A stretch of 6,018 nucleotides of DNA from Cryomorphaceae bacterium (GTDB taxonomy: Bacteria > Bacteroidota > Bacteroidia > Flavobacteriales_D > Crocinitomicaceae). The DNA lies in contig JAIXRD010000214.1 in NCBI GenBank assembly GCA_027485365.1, forward strand, positions 1 through 6,018, read 5' to 3'. Each line of letters begins with the position of its first letter. Positions within the stretch are counted from its first letter, which is position 1. Positions 1-6,018 of this stretch are shown piece after piece. The notes beneath the pieces were generated by a model. The model saw only the letters and a list, made by a program, of their open reading frames with translations, made no database searches and had not been told where the DNA came from. The translations under genes and the position numbers were made by a program.

Positions 1-272
1 TTCCCGTCTTTAAATACGATGGTATTCACTGCGCCAATCGCCCTTGCCTCGGCATCTATATCATCTAAGTAGGGAATGATTTCCTCTTTGTAAGGAATGG
101 TAACGTTAAGTCCGTTGTATGCTTTAGAAAGAACGGATTCGATGGCTGTAATGTCTTCAATAGGTATCAATTCGTAGGACGCCTCGATTTGATGTTCCTC
201 AAAATAGGTCTTAAAGAACGCAGGTGAAAAACTATGCCCCAGCGATTTTCCGATTAATCCATATTTTTTCAT
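1..272 (-). CDS. aroE: Shikimate dehydrogenase, N-terminal part (3' end outside window)
   Basis: NADPH-dependent shikimate dehydrogenase reduces 3-dehydroshikimate to shikimate in the cytoplasm, in the pathway to aromatic amino acids. The 90 visible residues cover the substrate-binding domain. They begin MKKYGLIGKSLGHSFSPAFF, where H13-S14-F15-S16-P17 is the shikimate-binding HSxSP motif. N56-V57-T58-I59-P60-Y61-K62 is the NVTxPxK motif, with K62 as the expected catalytic lysine, and G80-A81-V82-N83-T84 is the conserved GAVNT stretch. The partner catalytic aspartate and the NADP-binding Rossmann domain would lie beyond the window edge. The ATG overlaps the stop codon of the upstream M15 peptidase gene by 4 bases (ATGA), and no Shine-Dalgarno motif precedes it, so translational coupling is likely. 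The sequence type (GKxLxHSFSPxFF) resembles Bacteroidota AroE. Identification is firm. Whether the gene is intact downstream cannot be seen. Confidence 0.95.
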   Translation of the reverse strand, partial: MKKYGLIGKSLGHSFSPAFFKTYFEEHQIEASYELIPIEDITAIESVLSKAYNGLNVTIPYKEEIIPYLDDIDAEARAIGAVNTIVFKDG

Positions 273-991
273 GGCACGAAGAATTCAGGTCGGTATTCGA
301 AATGCATGGTGTCATAATGTTTCCAACGACCACCCCATATAAATCCATGTTTTTCAAAAATCTCTACAATTCCCATCGGAATTCTATTTTTATATCCGAG
401 CGAAGCATCTTCATTCTTGCATCCGCAATCCCATTGCCAGTAATTGGAATACGCCGTGTTTATGTCTATTGTAATTCCAAACGAATGTGCACTTAATCGG
501 GTTGTACCGCTGATTACTCGCCAATTAAAGGTCCCGCCAATATTCGTTAGGTATTTTTTCCATTCCGGATGTTGATCAAGTTCACTGGAAACCTTGATGA
601 GGGCGAGGTTTGCGCCATTGACTTTGGAGAATTGAATTTTTTGATTCACTAAGGTGGGGCACCATGTTACGGTGCTTAGATTTGCTTGGACCTCCGCTGC
701 GGATTTTCCATAAATTTCTTTAAAAAATGCATCATTGCGAATTCTTCCTGCATCGGTATTGTTTTCTGAAGCACCTTGGTTATAGCTATAATGAAGTTGG
801 TCTTCAATGTCTGGATTATCCAGCAATTCTTGCGTGTTTTTTTCTTTTTTATCGTCGTAAGTAAACGTTTTACCGGAGTTAAATACTACCTTGTTTTCCT
901 TGATTTCTTTGATGTGGTTCGGATATGCTGTTATCCAAGGCAACTCGCTGGTGTTAATGAAAAAAGAAAAATACAGGATGAATTGTAGCAT
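269..991 (-). CDS. Exported M15-family zinc peptidase (peptidoglycan D,D-carboxypeptidase/endopeptidase type)
   Basis: A 240-residue protein of the M15 family (VanY/endolysin-like), whose members cut D-Ala-D-Ala or L-Ala-D-Glu bonds in cell-wall peptides. The SxHxxGxxxD zinc motif is complete (S167, H169, G172, D176), and DTMHFEYRP supplies the third zinc ligand H230 and the likely catalytic acid D227. The surrounding WGGRW (219-223) and RIRNDAFF (83-90) blocks are typical of the single-domain bacterial M15 group. The hydrophobic N-terminus (about residues 2-12) has no clear basic n-region. I read it as a signal peptide or membrane anchor placing the enzyme in the periplasm, though the cleavage site is not obvious. 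The ATG directly follows the TAA of the upstream gene with no spacer, and the stop overlaps the aroE start, so this is the middle gene of a coupled operon. The exact bond cleaved cannot be read from sequence. Confidence 0.9.
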   Translation of the reverse strand: MLQFILYFSFFINTSELPWITAYPNHIKEIKENKVVFNSGKTFTYDDKKEKNTQELLDNPDIEDQLHYSYNQGASENNTDAGRIRNDAFFKEIYGKSAAEVQANLSTVTWCPTLVNQKIQFSKVNGANLALIKVSSELDQHPEWKKYLTNIGGTFNWRVISGTTRLSAHSFGITIDINTAYSNYWQWDCGCKNEDASLGYKNRIPMGIVEIFEKHGFIWGGRWKHYDTMHFEYRPEFFVP

Positions 992-1438
992 TTATTCACA
1001 ATCCGTTTGAAAGGTAAGAACATTCGAAGAAAAAATTTGTCGACTAGCTTCCGGATACGAAGATAGAATACACGCATACCATACATCCGTTGAAAATGCG
1101 CCATTGGCTTTAAGTACCCAAGCGCCATTTACTTTTTTAAACAATGCTTCTACATGGCAACAGTCATATGCTTCATCTGGAAATTTAAGTTCCTTACCAT
1201 CTTTTCGTTGAACGGTTCCTTCCATCCACGCATAAGTTCCATATACCTTGAAGTGATTTACGACAAAAATAACGTCTTGTTCTAAATCATTTTTAATATC
1301 GGTCCGTAGAAGATCCAACATTGCCGTGCGTTCTTTGGTGTTCTCTTCGGTTTTCTTCTTGAAATCACGTAGGGTTTGACTAAAGCTAAGTTGAATAGAA
1401 AGAAGTGTTGTAAAAAGTAGGAAAATAAAAATTCTCAT
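992..1438 (-). CDS. Small exported protein of unknown function
   Basis: A 148-residue protein with a clear signal peptide: MR, a hydrophobic stretch to about residue 18, then probable cleavage near S20/Q21, so it is probably periplasmic. The mature part starts with a charged helical segment (DFKKKTEENTKERTAMLDLL, about 25-44), followed by strand-rich sequence with VIFVVNHFKVYGTYAWMEG (56-74), EALFKKVNGAWVLK (97-110) and a TDVWYA block (117-122). The order 'xRxAMLDxLR ... VxFVVxxxxVxGxxAWxxG ... EALxxKxxGxWVL ... TDV' recalls small uncharacterised exported proteins I know from Proteobacteria, but I cannot assign a named family. Mature cysteines are C93-C94 (adjacent), C122 and C147, which could form disulfides. 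It is the first gene of the leftward operon and abuts the M15 peptidase gene (TAAATG), which suggests a role in envelope or peptidoglycan metabolism. The ATG at 1438 is chosen because it gives a proper signal peptide; another ATG at 1443 is out of frame. Confidence 0.85.
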   Translation of the reverse strand: MRIFIFLLFTTLLSIQLSFSQTLRDFKKKTEENTKERTAMLDLLRTDIKNDLEQDVIFVVNHFKVYGTYAWMEGTVQRKDGKELKFPDEAYDCCHVEALFKKVNGAWVLKANGAFSTDVWYACILSSYPEASRQIFSSNVLTFQTDCE

Positions 1439-1451
1439 ATCATGTTTTTTT

Positions 1452-1459
1452 CAAAGGTA
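1452..1459 (-). promoter_or_regulatory. Candidate Bacteroidota -7 promoter element for the leftward operon
   Basis: On the minus strand this reads TACCTTTG, a full match to the Bacteroidota sigma-A (RpoD-like) -7 consensus TAnnTTTG. A convincing -33 TTTG at the usual 19-21 base spacing is absent; the nearest is TTTA at a spacing of 16. Only 13 bases separate the element from the ATG at 1438, so the leader would be very short (roughly 6-9 bases). The motif match is seen; promoter activity is inferred. Confidence 0.45.
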
Positions 1460-1489
1460 ATAACTTCGATTTAGTTAAATGGCATTTTG

Positions 1490-1497
1490 TATTTTTA
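1490..1497 (+). promoter_or_regulatory. Candidate -7 promoter element for the rightward operon
   Basis: TATTTTTA matches TAnnTTTG at all but the last base. The upstream -33 element is weak: TTTA at 1470-1473 lies 16 bases away. It sits 16 bases before the ATG at 1514, which would give a short leader of about ten bases. In AT-rich DNA such a near-match can arise by chance, so this is tentative. Confidence 0.3.
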
Positions 1498-1513
1498 CGG
1501 TAAATCTAGTCCT

Positions 1514-4327
1514 ATGAAACATATCTACTTATTCTCAATTGTTAGTGCCCTTGTCTTTTTTAATACGGTGTGGGCTCAGCAACTAAAGGAAATTGAAACC
1601 ACCTGGAAAAATGTTTCTCAGGAAGCCTTACCTGAATTAAGTGCATCTCGGATTCATGCCACGGCATATCAAGTTTTTCAATTAGATGTTAATTCCATGA
1701 GAGCTGCGTTAGAGGGGGTAACTTATCGCGAAGGAGGGTTAAATGGATTTGTCGCTTCAATAGATTTACCCTATGCTGATGGTACGATTCATCAGTTTAC
1801 CGCAAAAAGAAATCAAACCATGCATCCAGCATACAATGCAAAATTCCCTGAATTAATTACCCTGGATGCGTATGCGACAGATGGTTCGGGAGCCTTTGGC
1901 AAGTGGGACATTACCCCCACCGGTTTGCACGCCATGATATTCATTCCTGGGCAATCGACTATTTTCATTGATCCCATGTTCGAGGGAAATAATGAATACT
2001 ATATCGTTTATAGAAAACGGGATTTTATAACGGATAAAATTATGCAATGTGATGTGGAGAATTTCGACGAAGCAAAACCTTCACAAACCAATAAATCTAT
2101 GTTTGGTACTTGCGACCTGCGTACGTATCGCCTCGCGTTGTCCGCGACAGCAGAATATACTATTTTTCATGGAGGAAGCGTAGCGCAGGCTGCAGCCGCT
2201 CAAGTGGTAACCATGAATCGTGTAAATGGGGTGTACGAAAAAGACATAGCAATCACCATGGTGATCATCCCAAATAACAACTCGTTGATTTATACAACGG
2301 CCGCATCCGACCCATATACAAATGGTACCCCGGGTACTATGATTAATCAAAATCAGTCCAATGTAGATAATGTGATTGGTAGTGCTAACTATGACATCGG
2401 ACATGTCTTTGGAACAAACAGTGGAGGTCTTGCTGGTCTTGGGGTTGTGTGCACCGGAGGACAAAAAGCGCGTGGTGTAACGGGTAGCGGTGCGCCAATT
2501 GGAGATCCGTTTGATATTGACTACGTTGCGCATGAAATGGGGCATCAGTTTGGAGGAAATCATACACAAAACAACAATTGCAACAGCGTTGCCGCAGCCC
2601 GAAGGGAACCGGGAAGCGCCAGTACGATTATGGGGTATGCAGGTATTTGTGCACCCAATGTACAAAACAACAGCGATGATTATTTTCATGGATATAACCT
2701 GCAAGAAATAAGCAATGAAATTTTAAGTAATGGACATCAGTGTGAGGTGATTACCGCCTTAAATAACACGCCTCCGGTGATTAATTCCACCAGTGGAAAC
2801 ATCGTAGTTCCAATCTCCACGCCTTTTATACTTACGGCGCATGCAAGCGATGTGGATGGCGATGTACTTTCTTACTTATGGGAACAAATGGATAATGAAG
2901 CAACAACCCAACCACCAGTAGCCACTGCAACGGGTGGACCAAATTTCAGAAGTTTTGATCCGTCGCTTGATTCTAACCGTTATTTTCCAAACCTTGCTTC
3001 ACTTGCTTCAAATGGGCCCTTTACTTGGGAGGTATTACCTTCGGTTGCTCGGGTAATGGATTTTAGGCTTTCAGTGCGAGATAACCATGGCGTAGGTTCA
3101 TGCAACGATTACACAGATGTTACGGTAACAACCAATGCATCAGCTGGTCCTTTTGTAGTTACCTATCCTTCTGCAGCTGGCATAACATGGGTAGGAGGAA
3201 GTTCCCAAACGGTTACCTGGTCTGTGGCGAATACCAATGTGGCTCCAATCAATTGTGCGGATGTTCGCATTCTTTTGTCAGTTGATGGGGGTCAAACCTA
3301 CCCGTATGTGCTTTCTTCAACAACGGCGAACGATGGAACAGAGACCATTAGTTGTCCTAATGTATCTACCAACACAGCCCGTGTGATGGTAATGTCTGGC
3401 GCGCAAACCTTTTTTGATATTTCAAATAATAACTTCACCATTACGTGTGGAACTACGCAAACACCGGTATTTAATTCCCTTTCAGTTGCTTGTCAAAATG
3501 ATGCAGCGTTTAGCTTACCGAGTACTTCAGATAATGGCATAACGGGATCTTGGACACCGGCATTGAATCTTACGGTTCCAGGTTCGTTCACCTATAATTT
3601 TAACCCAGCAGCGAATCAATGCGCTAATCCAGCGAGTGTTCAACTCACCGTTCAACCAGAAGTAGAACCGGTATTTTCCCATCCAACTACGCTCTGTCAG
3701 AATGACCCATTCATATTACCTGTTACTGCTCAAAACGGAATTACTGGCACGTGGAATCCGCAAGTTAATTCACAACAGGTTGGTAGCACAACAGTAACAT
3801 TTACGCCAGATGCAGGACAATGTAGTAATTCAGTAAATCAAACGATTGTCGTGAATGCAACGCCCACCAATGTCATTACACAGAACGGAATCACGCTTTC
3901 TTCGGTGGCAACGGGAGTAACGTATCAATGGATCGACTGCAATACGAATCAACCGGTGCTTGGCGCTACAAATCAAAGCTTTACCACTACAGAAGCTGTT
4001 GGTACGTATGCAGTTATAGTTTCCGCAAATGGCTGTTCAGATACCTCAACCTGTATCAGTGTTGATCAATCCGGGCTTAGTGAAGGGGACTTTAACTTCG
4101 GATTAATTCCAAATCCAGCCAATGAAAGTGTATTGATTCAATGGGATACAGAGGCTATTCAAGTGATTGAACTCCTCGATGAAGCAGGGAAAATTGTGCG
4201 CCGAGTATACCTTACAGGAGCAGCTCAACAGGTGGAATTTTCTTTAGCACAAATTGCAGCGGGTGTTTATTACGTGCGTTTGATTGGCGCGAATAATGTA
4301 GCAATTGAAAAACTCATCAAATTATAA
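1514..4327 (+). CDS. Secreted reprolysin-like zinc metalloprotease with Ig-like modules and T9SS sorting domain
   Basis: A 937-residue exported protease. The signal peptide is residues 1-21 (VWA|QQ cleavage). A prodomain-like region runs to about 195. The M12B-type catalytic domain (about 200-415) opens with LRTYRLALSATAEYT, has the zinc motif HEMGHQFGGNH (H340, E341, H344, H350) and a Met-turn at IMGY (M373). It is followed by a PKD/cadherin-like module with DVDGD (446-450), an Ig-like module (about 547-645), two tandem related repeats (about 650-784), a further Ig-like segment, and a C-terminal T9SS type A sorting domain (about 862-937) with PNPA (866-869) and terminal EKLIKL. Family knowledge implies export by Sec, then T9SS release or anchoring at the cell surface, and degradation of extracellular protein; the substrate is unknown. 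ATG 1514 is preferred over an in-frame TTG at 1487 because it begins directly with the signal peptide. The stop overlaps the next start by one base (TAATG). Confidence 0.93.
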   Translation: MKHIYLFSIVSALVFFNTVWAQQLKEIETTWKNVSQEALPELSASRIHATAYQVFQLDVNSMRAALEGVTYREGGLNGFVASIDLPYADGTIHQFTAKRNQTMHPAYNAKFPELITLDAYATDGSGAFGKWDITPTGLHAMIFIPGQSTIFIDPMFEGNNEYYIVYRKRDFITDKIMQCDVENFDEAKPSQTNKSMFGTCDLRTYRLALSATAEYTIFHGGSVAQAAAAQVVTMNRVNGVYEKDIAITMVIIPNNNSLIYTTAASDPYTNGTPGTMINQNQSNVDNVIGSANYDIGHVFGTNSGGLAGLGVVCTGGQKARGVTGSGAPIGDPFDIDYVAHEMGHQFGGNHTQNNNCNSVAAARREPGSASTIMGYAGICAPNVQNNSDDYFHGYNLQEISNEILSNGHQCEVITALNNTPPVINSTSGNIVVPISTPFILTAHASDVDGDVLSYLWEQMDNEATTQPPVATATGGPNFRSFDPSLDSNRYFPNLASLASNGPFTWEVLPSVARVMDFRLSVRDNHGVGSCNDYTDVTVTTNASAGPFVVTYPSAAGITWVGGSSQTVTWSVANTNVAPINCADVRILLSVDGGQTYPYVLSSTTANDGTETISCPNVSTNTARVMVMSGAQTFFDISNNNFTITCGTTQTPVFNSLSVACQNDAAFSLPSTSDNGITGSWTPALNLTVPGSFTYNFNPAANQCANPASVQLTVQPEVEPVFSHPTTLCQNDPFILPVTAQNGITGTWNPQVNSQQVGSTTVTFTPDAGQCSNSVNQTIVVNATPTNVITQNGITLSSVATGVTYQWIDCNTNQPVLGATNQSFTTTEAVGTYAVIVSANGCSDTSTCISVDQSGLSEGDFNFGLIPNPANESVLIQWDTEAIQVIELLDEAGKIVRRVYLTGAAQQVEFSLAQIAAGVYYVRLIGANNVAIEKLIKL
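3461..3865 (+). repeat. Two tandem Ig-like protein repeats inside the metalloprotease gene
   Basis: Two consecutive units of about 67 residues (codons at 3461-3664 and 3665-3865) share PVF near the start, then CQND, FxLP, NGITG(S/T)WxP, and a closing F(N/T)PxAxQC. The two cysteines in each unit probably pair within an Ig-like beta sandwich. The similarity is clear in protein but diverged in DNA, so the duplication is old. Such modules are common between the catalytic domain and the sorting domain of T9SS cargo. Confidence 0.75.
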
Positions 4328-4866
4328 TGCGTCCTTTTTATATCATTTTCTTTCTTTTCGCGCACTTCATTGGGTATAGCCAGACCTATTACCTAACGGG
4401 TCGACCATTTCCCTTAGAACGAAATAATGCCATCAAGGAAGTCGGTAAACAATGGGGGATTGATGTTAAATATGCCGGTAATGATGTGGTAGAAGCATTT
4501 GGACTTGATTCTTTAAATCAGTTTATTGAATCGCAACATGCCCTGATTCAGGCGCAACGAGGATCCGATTGGTTGGGAGATTTTTTTAAGCAAGTAGATG
4601 AGGTTCAAGCCATTCATGATGAAATAAGGCGTTATGTACTTAACAACCAATATATTTCACGGGGCGATTACCCAGAAAGAAAACTGATTATAGCTCGAAG
4701 CAATAAACGAACATATCGCGTGGTGGTGGTTGAAGTAGAATCAACTGAGCGCGTTACGTGTAAATCTGAGTATATGGTTCGTTGGACAAAACGTAAAAAG
4801 CTGACCACTAAGGAAGGGTGTTCATTACCGTTTCAATTTCCTGAAAACGGAATAATATTAAAATAG
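4327..4866 (+). CDS. Exported protein of unknown function
   Basis: A 179-residue protein that I do not recognise with confidence. It begins with a signal peptide (MRPFYIIFFLFAHFIGYS, probable cleavage after S18), so it is exported. It carries no T9SS sorting domain and no lipoprotein cysteine near the cleavage site, which suggests a soluble periplasmic protein. The segment NNAIKEVGKQWGIDVKYAG (33-51) looks like a helix followed by a strand, and faintly recalls the small FEKKY-type domains of Bacteroidota; this is only an impression. The middle is helical and charged (about 62-105). The C-terminal part is strand-rich (KLIIARSNKRTYRVVVVEVE, 119-138) and basic, with two cysteines, C145 and C165, that could pair. 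The ATG shares one base with the protease stop (TAATG), so it is probably translated by reinitiation after the protease, and a role linked to it is possible but unproven. Confidence 0.85.
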   Translation: MRPFYIIFFLFAHFIGYSQTYYLTGRPFPLERNNAIKEVGKQWGIDVKYAGNDVVEAFGLDSLNQFIESQHALIQAQRGSDWLGDFFKQVDEVQAIHDEIRRYVLNNQYISRGDYPERKLIIARSNKRTYRVVVVEVESTERVTCKSEYMVRWTKRKKLTTKEGCSLPFQFPENGIILK

Positions 4867-4868
4867 CA

Positions 4869-5810
4869 TTGGAAGCGAGGGTTTTAAAGTCAACGGGAAG
4901 TTGGTATGTAGTAGAAACAGCAACGGGCGAGGTGTTTAATGCCCGTTTGCGGGGTAAATTAAAACAATCGGGACTGAGGTTAACGAATCCCATTGCAGCC
5001 GGTGATCGCGTTACGTTAAAGGATCAAAGAGATGAGGAGGGAAATCATGTCATCGAAGATATCTTACCTAGAACGAATTATGTATCTAGAAAATCTACCA
5101 ACCTGAGCAAGGAAATGCAGATTTTAGCAGCGAATATTGATCAGTTGTTTATCATCGTAACCTTGAAAGACCCTAAGACGCACCCCTTGTTTATCGATCG
5201 ATTTTTAGTGGCAGCAGAATCCTTTAGAATTCCGGTTACCCTGCTATTCAACAAGGTGGATTTGTATACCAAGGTTGAAGTCGATTTATATAAAACCTTG
5301 TCCGAAATGTATGAGCGCATCGGCTATCCCTGTTATCAAATACAGAGCACCGACAAGAATTCGGTAGAATTTCTTAAAAAGCTCATGCAAGGCAAGCAGG
5401 TGATGCTAGGAGGAAACAGTGGGGTGGGAAAATCCTCCATTGTTAATGCATTGGACGCTTCTGTACAGTTAAAAACAGGAGAAATATCTGCAGCTCATCA
5501 GCAAGGAAAACATACCACCACCTTTGCTGAAATGCATAAGTTGAGTTTTGGTGCCTATGTGATAGACACCCCTGGAATCAGATCGTTTGGCTTGGTAGAT
5601 TTGGAAAAGGAACATCTAGGGCATTATTTCCCGGAAATACGTGCAGCTATGGAAAATTGTCGCTTTAATAATTGCATGCACTTGAATGAACCGGGTTGCG
5701 GTGTAAGGACGGCGGTGGCAGAAGGAATAATCGCAAGCCAGCGCTATGCACACTATAAAGCGATTTTAGAAGAGGAAGATAACGACCCATATAGAAGGAG
5801 TAAATTCTAA
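4869..5810 (+). CDS. rsgA: Ribosome small subunit-dependent GTPase RsgA (YjeQ)
   Basis: RsgA is a cytoplasmic GTPase that binds the 30S subunit late in assembly and helps release maturation factors. All family marks are present in its circularly permuted order: an N-terminal OB-fold (about 1-70, with KSTGSWYVV at 7-15), G4 NKVD (128-131), the P-loop GNSGVGKS (182-189), switch I HTTT (215-218), G3 DTPG (233-236), and the C-terminal zinc site C264-x4-C269-x-H271-x5-C277. The length of 313 residues is normal. The start is a TTG two bases after the preceding stop. No in-frame ATG or GTG lies between the upstream stop region and this codon, and the TTG places the OB-fold start (MEARVLKSTGSWY) as in relatives. 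No Shine-Dalgarno motif is evident, so coupling to the upstream gene is likely. It overlaps dtd by one base. Confidence 0.96.
   Translation: MEARVLKSTGSWYVVETATGEVFNARLRGKLKQSGLRLTNPIAAGDRVTLKDQRDEEGNHVIEDILPRTNYVSRKSTNLSKEMQILAANIDQLFIIVTLKDPKTHPLFIDRFLVAAESFRIPVTLLFNKVDLYTKVEVDLYKTLSEMYERIGYPCYQIQSTDKNSVEFLKKLMQGKQVMLGGNSGVGKSSIVNALDASVQLKTGEISAAHQQGKHTTTFAEMHKLSFGAYVIDTPGIRSFGLVDLEKEHLGHYFPEIRAAMENCRFNNCMHLNEPGCGVRTAVAEGIIASQRYAHYKAILEEEDNDPYRRSKF
5795..5800 (+). promoter_or_regulatory. Shine-Dalgarno sequence for dtd
   Basis: AAGGAG lies 9 bases before the dtd ATG at 5810, a good match and workable spacing. It sits inside the last codons of rsgA (Arg-Arg-Ser), so part of the match may come from coding constraint. 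No other gene start in the window has a comparable motif. Confidence 0.55.
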
Positions 5811-6018
5811 TGAAAGTAGTCATTCAGCGTGTCTCGGAAGCCTCTGTTATGATTGATGGAAAAGTCCATAATCAAATAAATCAGGGTTTCGTTGTCCTTT
5901 TGGGTGTTGGTCAAACTGATGACGAACAAGACATTAATTACATGGTTCAAAAAATCTTAGGCTTGCGAATATTTTCTGATGCTGAAGGGAAAATGAACTA
6001 TTCCTTGGAAGATGTCAA
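5810..6018 (+). CDS. dtd: D-aminoacyl-tRNA deacylase, N-terminal part (3' end outside window)
   Basis: Dtd hydrolyses D-amino acids mischarged onto tRNA, a cytoplasmic proofreading step in translation. The visible 69 residues begin MKVVIQRVSEASVMIDGKV, the family's typical opening, followed by the hydrophobic GFVVLLGVGQTDDE segment (26-39) and the conserved KILGLRIFSDAEGKMN stretch (48-63). The catalytic SQFTL and NxPG (Gly-cisPro) motifs would lie past the window edge and cannot be checked. The ATG shares one base with the rsgA stop (TAATG) and is preceded by AAGGAG, so the gene can be translated both by coupling and by direct initiation. Placement after rsgA fits a translation-related operon. 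Confidence 0.94.
   Translation, partial: MKVVIQRVSEASVMIDGKVHNQINQGFVVLLGVGQTDDEQDINYMVQKILGLRIFSDAEGKMNYSLEDV

Larger units (their letters stand above)
1439..1513. promoter_or_regulatory. Divergent intergenic promoter region
   Basis: This 75-base AT-rich gap is the only non-coding stretch in the window and separates the two divergent operons, so it should carry both promoters. Near its middle is a small dyad, TAACT (1461-1465) and AGTTA (1473-1477) separated by 7 bases, lying between the two candidate -7 elements. It could be an operator or chance. No Shine-Dalgarno motif precedes either start codon, as is usual in Bacteroidota. Confidence 0.6.

Noticed and set aside
224..496. A 90-codon plus-strand open frame opposite aroE and the M15 peptidase.
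   Set aside because: Both minus-strand genes carry complete family motifs across this stretch; the plus-strand product has no recognisable feature or start signal.
841..860. A T-rich run that on the plus strand resembles a terminator tail.
   Set aside because: It encodes a Lys-rich segment of the M15 peptidase on the minus strand and no stable stem precedes it.
931..1128. A 65-codon minus-strand frame spanning the junction of the two exported-protein genes.
   Set aside because: It overlaps the end of the 148-residue gene and the start of the M15 gene in another frame, with no motif, and would conflict with two better supported genes.
1487..1513. An upstream TTG extending the metalloprotease by nine residues.
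   Set aside because: The extension would place polar residues ahead of a standard signal peptide that begins exactly at the ATG at 1514, and it overlaps the candidate promoter element.
2081..2704. A 207-codon open frame on the minus strand opposite the protease catalytic domain.
   Set aside because: It lies entirely antisense to a strongly supported coding region, has no recognisable motif, and its composition (rich in Cys, Ile, His, Thr) looks like the complement of the real gene.

Overview
The window looks like chromosomal DNA of a member of the Bacteroidota, most likely a Flavobacteriales-type bacterium. The evidence is a large secreted metalloprotease ending in a type IX secretion (T9SS, Por) sorting domain, start codons almost all lacking a Shine-Dalgarno motif, a match to the Bacteroidota -7 promoter consensus TAnnTTTG, moderately AT-rich DNA and very tight gene packing. 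There is no mobile element, RNA gene, CRISPR array or phage signature.

Two operons diverge from a 75-base intergenic region (1439-1513). Leftward (minus strand) lie a small exported protein of unknown function (992-1438), an exported M15-family zinc peptidase acting on peptidoglycan (269-991) and the start of aroE, shikimate dehydrogenase (1-272, cut by the window edge). The junctions are TAA immediately followed by ATG, then a 4-base ATGA overlap, so the three are very probably co-transcribed and translationally coupled.

Rightward (plus strand) lie a 937-residue reprolysin-like (M12B-type) metalloprotease with Ig/PKD-like modules and a T9SS C-terminal signal (1514-4327), a 179-residue exported protein of unknown function (4327-4866), rsgA, the ribosome-maturation GTPase (4869-5810, TTG start), and the beginning of dtd, D-aminoacyl-tRNA deacylase (5810-6018, cut by the window edge). 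The junctions are TAATG, a 2-base gap, and TAATG again.

Each operon joins exported proteins to housekeeping cytoplasmic enzymes: envelope peptidase plus shikimate pathway on one side, secreted protease plus translation quality control on the other. Most of the content is recognisable. The less understood parts are the two small exported proteins (148 and 179 residues) and their coupling to the two peptidases. I do not see a clearly new defence, mobile or regulatory system here.
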